From contig JAQUPZ010000013.1 in NCBI GenBank assembly GCA_028716365.1, positions 32,665 to 96,664 of the forward strand: 64,000 nucleotides of DNA. The letters run 5' to 3'. This stretch comes from Kiritimatiellia bacterium (GTDB lineage Bacteria > Verrucomicrobiota > Kiritimatiellia > UBA8416 > YA12-FULL-48-11). Below, in pieces: positions 9,413 to 19,041 of this stretch. Position numbers and translations under genes: made by a program. The number at the start of each line of letters is the position of its first letter. The first letter of the stretch is position 1. Below the pieces are notes generated by a model. The model did not search any database, was not told the DNA's origin, and worked only from the letters and a program-made list of their open reading frames with translations.

Positions 9413-11719
9413 ATGAACTTTCTTTCATGGTCTTCACTGATTGTATTGCGATATACTGTTATTGTGGTTTCGATATGGAGCATGATAGCCATGTCTGTCG
9501 TTGCGGCAGAGAAGCCCAAGTGGGGACCGGACATGCTTGGCCTTGAGGAGCTAGCCATGCCCCATGATCCGACATTCGACTCCGTGGCCCGCCACTTCCC
9601 CATGCTCAGTTTTCCTCGCGAAGCAATCGGCGTACTTGAAAGCGCTCGCGAATTCATCGTGCTGCCTGATGGAGAAATCGTGGCATACAACTTCCAGATG
9701 GAGAAGTCGGGCCAGCCGGAAGCGTATCTAGGCCCCTCCATCGAGAATCGAGCGGTTCTAAGATTCCATATCGGAACGAAAGGACAGAAGAAAGTGCTGT
9801 ACGGCGAGAAGAATCGTCCGGATTCCAAGAGCCTCGTCGAGGGTTATCTGCCGATGATCATTGTTCCATTTGTGCACGAGGGTGTGGAATATCGTCAGAC
9901 ACTTTTTGCCTGGTCACAGGGTATGGATCCTGACGGCCGTCTCTGGGCATATGTCGGACTGGAAATGAAGAACACAACCGATACGACAATTAGTGTGGAG
10001 TTGGAGCATGAAGCTGCTTGCGGAAGTCTGTCGCGATTAATTTCGACTGGTCATTGGGATGTTGAGTTGGCTCCCGGAAAAACACAGCGATTATGCCTGC
10101 GGATTCCTCGCGACGGTGTCCGTCCGGACTTGACGATCACCAGGGATTCGCCCGAGTTCAAGGGCAAGAAACGAAACCCAAACGCGGTGTTACCCTTTTG
10201 CGGCGGATTTGAAGGGGTTGAGGTCATCGAGTCGGCCCAGTTCGACAGCTGCTTTGAAGAATCAGCCCAGGCCTGGCGTAAGCGACTCAATCGTGGCCTC
10301 ACCATTCGTGTACCTGAAAAGCGGATCAATGATGCCTATCGAGCGTGGCTGGGTTACACGACGCTCAACGTCGACAAAGAAGGCAATCATTATTTCCTTC
10401 ACGATGGTTGCGGATTTTACGAGGCAGTTTGGGGAGTGGCCTCGCTTCAATACTGTCGGACACTCGATTTCTACGGCTACGCAAAGGAGTCCGAACGTTG
10501 TATCGATGCGGTCCTGTCACTGGTTCAGCCTGACGGCGACCTGGTCACGCGGTTTGGCCGTGGGCCCGACATGGGTACGCTCTTCGTCGCGATCGAAACC
10601 CACTATAAGATGACTCATGACAAAGTGTGGCTGGCTCGCGTGACGCCCATCATGGTCAAGGTGGCCGATTGGGCCCTCGCCCGGCGGGAGAAGGAAATGA
10701 AGGACCAGAATCCCGACTCGGTAAGCTACGGACTCATTGCCGTCAAGTCGTGCGATGACCATCAGGCCCCGGATTACAGCTATTTGACCGACACCTCGCT
10801 CTGTGTTGGCCTGGAAGCGGCGGCCCGTGTCCTTGCAATTGCTGGTCAGGAGCAAGCCGCCAAACGTATCGCCGGGGGAGCGGCTGCCTACCGTCACGAC
10901 ATTGATCGATCAATAGAGAAAGCCACGTTCGAACACGAGGGCGATCGTTTGATCCCGATCCTGCCTGTTTCCCGCAAACATCTGATCAGGGCCAACTATG
11001 GCACGTACGATTACTACAATCTATATGCAGGCATGATCCTCGAAAACGGGTACTTCGCCGCTGGTGATCCACGGCTGAATCTGATTATCAACTCGCTGGA
11101 AAAACGTGGCGGGTTGAGGGTGGGTATTTTCGCTTTCGACTCGTGGGGGTTGACCAAGGGTATTGACCATGCTTTCAGCCTTGGTTATCTGGAGCAAGTA
11201 CTTCAACGGAACGAGCCGAAAAAGGCGATTCTTGGGCTTTATGCATTCATGGCGTATGGAATGAGTCGCAATACCTATAGCGGCGTCGAGGTGACGAACA
11301 TCGGTTCGGGTGAGAATCAGCATACACTTCCCCATCTTCGATCGGGGGCAAACCAGTTACGACTATTGCGGATGATGCTCGTGCGCGAGGACGGCGATCG
11401 ACTGATCCTGGCCCAGGCGGCGCCGCAGCATTGGTTCAAGCCGGGTCAGCGTGTCGAAGTGCTAGATGCGCCGACCGCGTTTGGTACCACCAGTTACATC
11501 ATCGTCTCGGCGGCGGACCAGGGACGGATTACCTTTCAGCTGACGCCACCCTGGCGTAACCCGCCCAAAGAAATCCAGGTGTTCGTGCGGCATCCCGAGA
11601 ACAAGCCGATCCGTAGTGTATTGGTCGCCGGCAAGCCGATCCAGTCATTTGATGCCGGGTCTGTCACGCTTAGGGAATTTGGCGCTGGACCAATCTCGCT
11701 GGAATTGCAATATCCTTAG
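9413..11719 (+). CDS. Secreted six-hairpin glycosidase-like protein
   Basis: 768 aa. The N-terminus is hydrophobic, ending near MSVVAAEKP. A beta-sandwich part (about residues 30-300) is followed by an (alpha/alpha)6-type region (about 310-650) with HDGCGFYEAVWG, DGDLVTRFGRG and DSWGLTKGIDHAF, then a C-terminal beta domain. This is the plan of GH78/GH127-like six-hairpin glycosidases, but I cannot place the family. AGGAGAT precedes the ATG by five bases. Third codon positions look richer in G and C than in the two flanking genes. The gene sits between two copies of a ~55-bp direct repeat (about 9351-9406 and 11768-11823), which suggests insertion into, or replacement of, a duplicated DUF4838 gene. 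Confidence 0.75.
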   Translation: MNFLSWSSLIVLRYTVIVVSIWSMIAMSVVAAEKPKWGPDMLGLEELAMPHDPTFDSVARHFPMLSFPREAIGVLESAREFIVLPDGEIVAYNFQMEKSGQPEAYLGPSIENRAVLRFHIGTKGQKKVLYGEKNRPDSKSLVEGYLPMIIVPFVHEGVEYRQTLFAWSQGMDPDGRLWAYVGLEMKNTTDTTISVELEHEAACGSLSRLISTGHWDVELAPGKTQRLCLRIPRDGVRPDLTITRDSPEFKGKKRNPNAVLPFCGGFEGVEVIESAQFDSCFEESAQAWRKRLNRGLTIRVPEKRINDAYRAWLGYTTLNVDKEGNHYFLHDGCGFYEAVWGVASLQYCRTLDFYGYAKESERCIDAVLSLVQPDGDLVTRFGRGPDMGTLFVAIETHYKMTHDKVWLARVTPIMVKVADWALARREKEMKDQNPDSVSYGLIAVKSCDDHQAPDYSYLTDTSLCVGLEAAARVLAIAGQEQAAKRIAGGAAAYRHDIDRSIEKATFEHEGDRLIPILPVSRKHLIRANYGTYDYYNLYAGMILENGYFAAGDPRLNLIINSLEKRGGLRVGIFAFDSWGLTKGIDHAFSLGYLEQVLQRNEPKKAILGLYAFMAYGMSRNTYSGVEVTNIGSGENQHTLPHLRSGANQLRLLRMMLVREDGDRLILAQAAPQHWFKPGQRVEVLDAPTAFGTTSYIIVSAADQGRITFQLTPPWRNPPKEIQVFVRHPENKPIRSVLVAGKPIQSFDAGSVTLREFGAGPISLELQYP

Positions 11720-11758
11720 CGAGTGGTCCTGTTTGAAGTTTTTCTGGACATATTGAAA

Positions 11759-11830
11759 TCAGGAGGAGAAGTTAAAGTGGTTTTTATGGATCGTGTAGTT
11801 TTAATTGAAGAACAAAAGGAGATGGTATGA
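11759..11830 (+). pseudogene. Relict C-terminus of a second DUF4838 gene
   Basis: The frame reads GGEVKVVFMDRVVLIEE, against PGEVKAVFVDRVVVIKE at the end of the intact DUF4838 gene. Nucleotide identity is about 84% over 55 bases, continuing into the following AGGAGAT. The original TAA has become CAA, so the frame reads on to a TGA that overlaps the next ATG as ATGA. Nothing of the rest of the gene is seen upstream. Confidence 0.75.
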
Positions 11831-14800
11831 CTCGCATGAAACTATTTTTGTCGGTGTGTTGTTCAATTCTTACATTGGCTGGGCCGATAGTCTTTGCACA
11901 ACAGGCTACCCAAACACCGCGTGAACAGGCATTACACTTCATCAACAACGAAACGCAGTTCCATCTGGGATATCTGCCGACAGAACAGTCGCATCCGAAA
12001 ACGCGAGGACTCTCGCAGGCACTCCAGGCGGACACCGCCAAAGGTATCAACATGTTGCTGAGCGTCGACGAAGATATTCCGCCGCTGGCCAAGAAGATAA
12101 TCGCTTCGCCGGAATTCGCAAAACTCCGGTCAGCGATAAGAACCGCGCTGGATAACAACAAGAAAATCTACTTCAGCGGTTGTGGCGCCACCGGCCGTCT
12201 TTCAATCCTGCTGGATGCCGCAAACCGCCGTTACTGGCGCGAAACCTTTGAAAAACATCCCGAATTGAAGTCCATCTGTGGAGACATGGCGGCACGGACC
12301 CATGCGGTAATGACTGGCGGGGACTTTGCGTTGATCCGTTCGGTGGAAATGTTCGAAGACTATATCACTTTTGGCTATCATCAGATGGAACAGGCCGGCG
12401 CATCGGAAGGTGATGTGGTCGTTGCGATCTCTGAAGGCGGGGAGACATCGTCAGTCATAGGAACGGTTCTGCGCGGTATTGATGTCAAGGCGCAGGTCTT
12501 TTTCCTTTTCAACAACCCGGCAAATCTGCTGGCTGACAAGCTGGAGCGTTGTCGCCGGGTAATCCGGAATGACAAGGTCACCACTCTGGTCCTCTGCAGC
12601 GGACCGATGGCGGTAGCTGGTTCCACGCGAATGCAGGCCACAACAGTCGAATTGCTTGTCGCGGGCATGGCGTTCGAGGCAGGCATGAAGGAACATCTGA
12701 AGGGCAAGCTCTCATCTACCCAGATGGCAGCACTGAATCTCGACGCACTCACGCCGGAGAAAACACTGGAACAGTTTGAAACCCTGCTCGGACAACTCCG
12801 CAAAGATGAAAATATCGCAGCCCTTGCACGGCTGACAGATTATGAAAAAGGGATTTACTCAAATGGCGGACGCATTACGTATTTTGCAAACGGTTACATC
12901 CTAGATATTTTTACTGACACAACGGAACGTTCGCCGACTTTCAAAATTCCACCGTTCCGAAGATATGATGATACAGTATCGCCTGCGCCATGGGCGTTTG
13001 TAAAAGATGCGCTGCGCCCGACTCCGGAAGCCTGGCTGGGGATTCTGGAACATGAACCGCGTTGCCTGGAGTGGACGCCGGATACTTACATCAGGCTGGG
13101 AGCATCTGAAAGTATCAGGGCCAAACCCCCGCAGATTGACCGTGTCACGCTTCACAAGTATCTCATAGGTAACGAAGCTGATACTTCACGAACAGAGGTC
13201 AAACCGAATGCCGCGATGGCAGTTCTGATTGGTGATGAGGTACCGCTGTTGAATGCGAACGTTCCCAATACATGGCGGACTGCCTACATGACCATGTCCG
13301 AAAAGTTTGAAACACGGTCTGCGCTGGTCATCGGACAGAAAACACCTGTCGGCTGGAACGATACACTTATCAAGGTAAACGTTGATATTCCTGACACACC
13401 ATTAAACCTTTTTTCTCATCTGGCCGTGAAACTGGTTCTGAACAACATTTCCTCAGCGACGATGGGTAAAATGGGGCGGTTGAACAGCAACTGGATGGCG
13501 CATGTTGATGCGTCGAATAAAAAGCTGATCGACCGCAGTACCAGGCTGATTGTCGAGTTGGGTGGCGTGGATTATCAAACGGCATGCATCGCGCTGTTTG
13601 AGACAATGGAAGAGATGAAAGGCTGGGATGAAGCACGCCGAAAGACAACGTCACCCGCCGCATACACAGTAGATAAACTCTTAAAGAAAGGGAAAGGCGC
13701 CAAATCTTCCTGTCAGCCGGCTCTTGATTGGAAGCTGTGCTTGGGCGATTTGCATGGCGCATTACAGTTCATCGTGCCGGATGACATGCGGAACAGGCAG
13801 GTGGATCAGACGGATGGTTCTGTGATTGCCACGTGGAAAGGGCATCAGCGTTGTGGTGACGACTTTATCGTGCAAGTCCGCTGGCAGCGGCAGGCAGATG
13901 GTCTCTGGAGCGGGACTTTTTCTTATGATGGTTACCGCGGTGATCTGTTTGTAGAAGAAATTCGTTTTCCTGTCATTAAAGGCGACTTCAAGCCGGATTC
14001 GAAGTTCGTTTTTGCCGGCTGGGACTGTGGCACGATTTACAAAGGCCAGCGGTATCTCAAGGCTGGGGCAAAGATTGTACGTCAGTACTCAGGAGCCATG
14101 CAGTTTTCAGCCCTGATTAATACTGATACTCCTTCTCTGTACTTCGATCATCGGGATGTGGCCTGGAACAGTAAGGCATGTGAATATGCTGTCACAAAAG
14201 ATGGCTCCTGTTTCTCCTATTCAGGTATTCATTACCCCGGACATGGTGACAAACCCAGTACGAATTACCGCATTCCATACGAGAACTGTTACACGGAATT
14301 CAAGGGTGACTGGTTCGAGGCAGGGCAAATCTACAAGAAATGGGGAACTGCGCAGTCATGGAATGCAAAGCGCCCTGCCGGGAATCCCCTTCGTAAAATA
14401 GGAATGTGGGTCTGGAATCGCGGCCTGGTTAAAGATGTTTTTCCTCCGATTGAACGCCTACAAAAAGAGTTGGGCGATATTCCAGTGGCGCTTGACTGGT
14501 ACTGGTGGCACAGCAATCCCTATGATACGGACTATCCGGAATTCTGGCCTCCACGTGAAGGTGTGGACAAGTTTCGTTCCGCCGTGGCCCGCTTGAAGAG
14601 CCTCGGTATTTATTCGCAAGTCTATATCAATGGCGTCTGCTGGGATCTTGACGGAAAAACCTGGGAAAATGGCGGGCCTGAAAGCGTTGTTGTCTTACGC
14701 AACGGACAACAGAAAAATACTGCTTTCAACAGATACAATCATCACCGCCTGGGATACATGTGCGGCGAGGCGCCAAAATTCCAGAATAAAATCTCGACCC

Positions 14801-15651
14801 TTGTCGGAAACCTGCGCGAGAGCGGACTCGATGGACAGTATCTGGACATGATCGGATGTGCCACATACGACCGCTGTTACAATCAGGCCCATCGCCATCT
14901 CAAGGGAGGCGGCGCCGCAGGGCCGTTGGGCTATCGCTCCATGCTGGAACGCCTCAAGAAAGAAAACCCCAATTATCCGCTTACAACAGAAACCTGCAAT
15001 GAAGCCTACATGGATATTTTGGATGGCGCGATTGTCTGCAACTCCACGTCAACGGAGCATCTAGGTGGTGCGGCAGATCCCATTCCGCTGTTTCAATCCG
15101 TCTACCATGGCGATTTTGCCTTTTTCGGAAATTATGCCCATCCGGACGGGATTACGCCCTGGGACCCGCTGTGGCCGCCGGAAGACCGCTGGAAGACCGA
15201 GAAACCCTGGCACAAGCTTTATCCGGACCAGTTCTTCCTGGAGCTTGGGCGTACAGTTGCATGGGGCGTTCAGCCGATGGTTTGTCATATCAAGGAAAAA
15301 ATCTTCACTGATCCGGAATTTGCTGAAATCCATCGTTTCATCATCGACACGGCACGTTTCTACCATGCCAACCGGCAATTTCTTTTTGACGGCGAGATGC
15401 TTTCACCGGCCGGATTCGATTGTGCCACAACACAAGTTGATTTCCTCGCCCGCATGATTTTTACCAAGGAGAGTCAATGTAAAGTCATTCAAAAGGAAAT
15501 GCCGGCCATCCTTCATTCCTGCTGGAAGGCACCCGACGGCACCAAGGCACTGATCATGGTCAATTACACCGGCAAGGATCAGAATTGGACTTTCAACGGC
15601 ATGACAGGAACTTTACCTGCGCATTCATTTGATAAACGCATCTATCAATAA
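11827..15651 (+). CDS. Secreted fusion: glucokinase-regulator/MurQ-like SIS region plus DUF6259-like glycosidase
   Basis: 1274 aa. A signal peptide (ending near IVFAQQ) precedes residues about 40-620, which follow glucokinase regulatory protein and MurQ etherase. The first SIS domain has GCGATGRLSILLDAA near residue 119 and SEGGETSS near 201; a second SIS-like half contains NWMAHVDASNKKLIDR. The MurQ catalytic Glu of the DASE motif is replaced here (DAAN), so etherase activity is doubtful and sugar-phosphate binding more likely. Residues about 640-1274 are a TIM-barrel glycosidase resembling DUF6259, with GMWVWNRG near 859, DGQYLDMIG near 1003 and TETCNEAYMD near 1054 as likely active-site strands. 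SIS proteins are normally cytosolic, so an exported one fused to a glycosidase is odd. AAGGAG precedes the start. Confidence 0.75.
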   Translation: MTRMKLFLSVCCSILTLAGPIVFAQQATQTPREQALHFINNETQFHLGYLPTEQSHPKTRGLSQALQADTAKGINMLLSVDEDIPPLAKKIIASPEFAKLRSAIRTALDNNKKIYFSGCGATGRLSILLDAANRRYWRETFEKHPELKSICGDMAARTHAVMTGGDFALIRSVEMFEDYITFGYHQMEQAGASEGDVVVAISEGGETSSVIGTVLRGIDVKAQVFFLFNNPANLLADKLERCRRVIRNDKVTTLVLCSGPMAVAGSTRMQATTVELLVAGMAFEAGMKEHLKGKLSSTQMAALNLDALTPEKTLEQFETLLGQLRKDENIAALARLTDYEKGIYSNGGRITYFANGYILDIFTDTTERSPTFKIPPFRRYDDTVSPAPWAFVKDALRPTPEAWLGILEHEPRCLEWTPDTYIRLGASESIRAKPPQIDRVTLHKYLIGNEADTSRTEVKPNAAMAVLIGDEVPLLNANVPNTWRTAYMTMSEKFETRSALVIGQKTPVGWNDTLIKVNVDIPDTPLNLFSHLAVKLVLNNISSATMGKMGRLNSNWMAHVDASNKKLIDRSTRLIVELGGVDYQTACIALFETMEEMKGWDEARRKTTSPAAYTVDKLLKKGKGAKSSCQPALDWKLCLGDLHGALQFIVPDDMRNRQVDQTDGSVIATWKGHQRCGDDFIVQVRWQRQADGLWSGTFSYDGYRGDLFVEEIRFPVIKGDFKPDSKFVFAGWDCGTIYKGQRYLKAGAKIVRQYSGAMQFSALINTDTPSLYFDHRDVAWNSKACEYAVTKDGSCFSYSGIHYPGHGDKPSTNYRIPYENCYTEFKGDWFEAGQIYKKWGTAQSWNAKRPAGNPLRKIGMWVWNRGLVKDVFPPIERLQKELGDIPVALDWYWWHSNPYDTDYPEFWPPREGVDKFRSAVARLKSLGIYSQVYINGVCWDLDGKTWENGGPESVVVLRNGQQKNTAFNRYNHHRLGYMCGEAPKFQNKISTLVGNLRESGLDGQYLDMIGCATYDRCYNQAHRHLKGGGAAGPLGYRSMLERLKKENPNYPLTTETCNEAYMDILDGAIVCNSTSTEHLGGAADPIPLFQSVYHGDFAFFGNYAHPDGITPWDPLWPPEDRWKTEKPWHKLYPDQFFLELGRTVAWGVQPMVCHIKEKIFTDPEFAEIHRFIIDTARFYHANRQFLFDGEMLSPAGFDCATTQVDFLARMIFTKESQCKVIQKEMPAILHSCWKAPDGTKALIMVNYTGKDQNWTFNGMTGTLPAHSFDKRIYQ

Positions 15652-15654
15652 CCC

Positions 15655-18600
15655 TTAGAATAAGGTATTAACCTCGATTATCCCGGTTTTGAATTGTTCG
15701 CCTGATGGATTTTCCGGAATCAGTTTGATGACGCATGGACTGGCCGGTCGCAACCATGATCGTGGCACAGTCAGCTCCATAACGCCTGTAATTGAATTCT
15801 GCGTATAATCCATTCCACGAAAAGTCAGCACAGCTTCGCCGTCACGCACGGTCCATTCCTTTTTGAAAATATCGGCTGTATAGATCAACACCTTCTTACC
15901 ATCCAGACTCATAACAATCTTTTCCGAAACATTGAGTTTCCATACGTTCACAGACGTAACGTTCACCCAGCGGAACGTGACCTCTGCCCCGGAACCGCCC
16001 TCTGCCGGCAGCATGGTTTCCCATTCCAGTTCATTTTTACCCTTTGGCAGACTCAGTACACTACTGCGGGCAGTGCCGAAAAATTGCCCGGCCGAACGGG
16101 TTTCATCGGCCTTCAGTGTGCGCTTCCAGCCGTTCAGTTCGTTATAAACCAGCTGCCGGTTTTTCAGTTGCACAGCCAATTTACCGGGATCCAGTGAAAC
16201 TTTCGGTCTGAAGGCTTTTGAACGCGCATAGGATAATATTGCGTCGAGCAGAAAAACATTCTCCGGATTACTTGACAGTAAATCCAGCCCGCACGCACGG
16301 ATCAGCCGTGCTGCGCCAACCTTGGCCTGGCACAAGTAAAGAGCGTAACCGTGGATTCCATCCCCGACCATAAGCGGTTCGGCACCGCAGAAGCCATCAC
16401 TCGACAGCAGCAGTTCAGGCCGCTTGATAATACGGAACCATAGAGGTGAAAGATGACCCACATGCGGAAAATCACCGAATACCCGGTGACGAGCCATTGC
16501 TGTTCCTGTCTGTTCTCCAAGCAACCACCAGCCGAGCTTGACGTTATCAGGCGCTTTGCAGCGATCAAGCAGTACAAGCCGTCGGCCAGCTTCCAAGGCT
16601 GCCAGTAATTCAGGATCACCCTCAGATGCAATAAGAACCTGCGCCGCGTCACCCTCCGGTGTCCCCGCCAGGGCAAGACCGGGAAATCTGGAAATAAGGA
16701 TGGAATGCAGTCTGCGCGTCGCGGCAAGGCCCGCGCCTGTCTGTGATTTTCGTTCGGGGAAAAACCAGAAATCCCACTGGTTGAAAATGTCATGCCCCTC
16801 GATCCTGGCTTCGAGCACCGCATGGACAGGACATTCCAGCGGTGGTACAGTGAACTCGCACTGGCCAAGTTCACGGACATCACCTACAGCCACATTCCCA
16901 ATTTCAAGATTGCCCCCGGTTAGGATCGTTTTGTCTGTACGTAATGTCCATACGAGTTTCGTATTCTTTAAATCATCGCCGCCGAAATGCGAGATATACC
17001 ATGTATGCTTCAACGTTTGCCCGGTTACGGCTACGGGAGATTGTTCTCCGGAACGTCTGAGAATCACTGTCGGACCATTCATCACCCGGAACTCTTCCGG
17101 CGTGGCTCCGCCTGATTTAGGTTCCCAGAAAACGTTGAAAAGACCCTGCGCCTGGAAGAGAACATCGACAATGGTCCAAAAACTGTAACCGTCACACGAA
17201 GGTTCAAGCCGGGCCGATTCGACACCCTGTTTCTGGTAGTATCGCTGAAGCGCATGCGCTGCATCCTGGCATGCGTCACCCCAGGCGCGGGTCAACCGTA
17301 CGCGTTTTAAATCCGCCTCATATGTTTTCATGTCTCGGGGAGCACAATCCATGGCTGATATGTGCTTGGGAAATCCGGTACACGCCCTGACCATTTCCAT
17401 TTCATTCATGTCAAGTGAAGCAAGAGACGGCAAATACATACCCTTGAAACGCGAAGCCAGCCGCGGGTCCGCCTTGACCGACAAATTGAGGTATTCATGA
17501 CAGACAAATGGCACGTCGCTCTTGAAACTACCGTATTTCCATGGAGCGATCGGACCGGAACCAAAATCGGAGTTCTCGCGGGTATTCTTGCCCTGGTCGT
17601 GATGCAGTACCAGCAGGTCGGGGTTGAGTTTCTTTGCCGTATTGTATAACTCACAATCCAATGGTGAAGAGAAACCACCCTCGTTACCCATACAACACGT
17701 GGCCAGCGACACATAACGCTGATAGTGCATGATCAGTTCAACCAGGTCACGTTTTGGATCGGACAGGAAATTCTCGCCTGCGGCGGCATGGTTGTAGGGT
17801 AATTCCGCCTGGACAAGAATACCGGCCTCACTGGCAGCCTCAAAATATTCCGGAAGTTCGCAGTGCGTGTGCAGTCGGACATAGTTGAAGCCGGCGGAAC
17901 GAGCTATCTTGAGGTTCTTGAGATGTTTCTCCTGCGAAGCGGGCGAAAGAAGTGTTAGCGGATATATGTGGTCGTCGCCATAACCCCGGATAAAAAAGGG
18001 TTTACCGTTGAGGAAGAAACGGTCAGAGCGGACCTCAAGTTTACGAACGCCAAAGCGTTCCGTCCATCCATGAACAGGCGTGTCGCCGTCATATAATGTT
18101 ACCTCGGCCTGGTAAAGAACCGGCGATTCCGGTGACCACGCCCGAAAAGGCGAAAGCGATACACGACAGACTGCTTCGACCTCGCGTTGACCATCTACAA
18201 ATACTACCTGTGCATTTCCTTCTCCTGCACTTTGTGTTTTTGTCGTTACTTTTACACGTAACAACGGGTTCTTGAGCTTACTCGCCTCTGTCGCACAAAC
18301 AATCGTAGCTCGCACCTCGGCTGCCTGTTTGTCGAAGTCGCCTTTTACCCACAGATTATCGATCCACGTGCCTGGCGTCGCCTCAAGCTCCACATCGCGG
18401 TAGAGCCCGCCCGCGCGATGTCGCCAGCCGGTACTTCCTTTTCTACTCGGAATATCATTACGCACCAGGACGACAAGCACGGCCTTCTGACCCGGTGTCA
18501 CAAGATCGGTTACATCATACTTCTCCGTACTGCAATAATTGTAAGCATGCGCGACAGGCTTACCGTTGACCCAGAACCAGCCCTGCGCACGTACTCCGCC

Positions 18601-19026
18601 TATCTTCAGCCATACGCGCTTATCGCGCCACGATGCGGGGACAGAAACCGTGCGGCGATACCATGCTGAGCCCATGTAAATATGACTCAACGGATATGGA
18701 CCACGATCATTCATATCCCATGGTTGGCTTATTCCCGGTTCACCGACACCTTGCGCTTCCCAGCAACCGGGCACATTGATTGTCCGCCTGCCTGGCCATT
18801 CAGTTCCCGGCATCATCCACCTGGCATCGCGTCCCACCGCCTTCGGATCAGCCACAAACTCCCATTTCCCGCGCAATGAAATAACTTCCTGCAAACGCGA
18901 ACGAACAATTGGATTCACAACCGCCGGAAGTCCCTTTCTACCTTCCCACCCATCCAAACTGTTTTCGGCAGATATGCTTACCGTAAATAATATTAATATG
19001 ACTGCAATAAGGTTGGTTATTTTCAT
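15655..19026 (-). CDS. Secreted GH2-family glycosidase (beta-galactosidase/glucuronidase-like)
   Basis: 1123 aa with a signal peptide ending near SISAEN. The order is the GH2 one: a jelly-roll sugar-binding domain (about residues 40-220, with GKWEFVADP and AWYRRTVSVP), an immunoglobulin-like domain, and a TIM barrel from about 340. CMGNEGG near residue 445 carries the likely acid/base Glu and FVCHEYLNL near 510 the likely nucleophile Glu. About 500 further residues of beta domains follow. The enzyme would remove beta-linked galactose, glucuronic acid or a related sugar; specificity is open. The gene converges with the SIS-glycosidase gene, with only three bases between their stops. Confidence 0.88.
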   Translation of the reverse strand: MKITNLIAVILILFTVSISAENSLDGWEGRKGLPAVVNPIVRSRLQEVISLRGKWEFVADPKAVGRDARWMMPGTEWPGRRTINVPGCWEAQGVGEPGISQPWDMNDRGPYPLSHIYMGSAWYRRTVSVPASWRDKRVWLKIGGVRAQGWFWVNGKPVAHAYNYCSTEKYDVTDLVTPGQKAVLVVLVRNDIPSRKGSTGWRHRAGGLYRDVELEATPGTWIDNLWVKGDFDKQAAEVRATIVCATEASKLKNPLLRVKVTTKTQSAGEGNAQVVFVDGQREVEAVCRVSLSPFRAWSPESPVLYQAEVTLYDGDTPVHGWTERFGVRKLEVRSDRFFLNGKPFFIRGYGDDHIYPLTLLSPASQEKHLKNLKIARSAGFNYVRLHTHCELPEYFEAASEAGILVQAELPYNHAAAGENFLSDPKRDLVELIMHYQRYVSLATCCMGNEGGFSSPLDCELYNTAKKLNPDLLVLHHDQGKNTRENSDFGSGPIAPWKYGSFKSDVPFVCHEYLNLSVKADPRLASRFKGMYLPSLASLDMNEMEMVRACTGFPKHISAMDCAPRDMKTYEADLKRVRLTRAWGDACQDAAHALQRYYQKQGVESARLEPSCDGYSFWTIVDVLFQAQGLFNVFWEPKSGGATPEEFRVMNGPTVILRRSGEQSPVAVTGQTLKHTWYISHFGGDDLKNTKLVWTLRTDKTILTGGNLEIGNVAVGDVRELGQCEFTVPPLECPVHAVLEARIEGHDIFNQWDFWFFPERKSQTGAGLAATRRLHSILISRFPGLALAGTPEGDAAQVLIASEGDPELLAALEAGRRLVLLDRCKAPDNVKLGWWLLGEQTGTAMARHRVFGDFPHVGHLSPLWFRIIKRPELLLSSDGFCGAEPLMVGDGIHGYALYLCQAKVGAARLIRACGLDLLSSNPENVFLLDAILSYARSKAFRPKVSLDPGKLAVQLKNRQLVYNELNGWKRTLKADETRSAGQFFGTARSSVLSLPKGKNELEWETMLPAEGGSGAEVTFRWVNVTSVNVWKLNVSEKIVMSLDGKKVLIYTADIFKKEWTVRDGEAVLTFRGMDYTQNSITGVMELTVPRSWLRPASPCVIKLIPENPSGEQFKTGIIEVNTLF

Positions 19027-19041
19027 TGGTTAGTGAACTTT

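Noticed and set aside
11827..15651. N-acetylmuramic acid 6-phosphate etherase (murQ)
   Set aside because: The catalytic Glu region is not conserved, a second SIS-like half is present, and the protein is exported and fused to a glycosidase.
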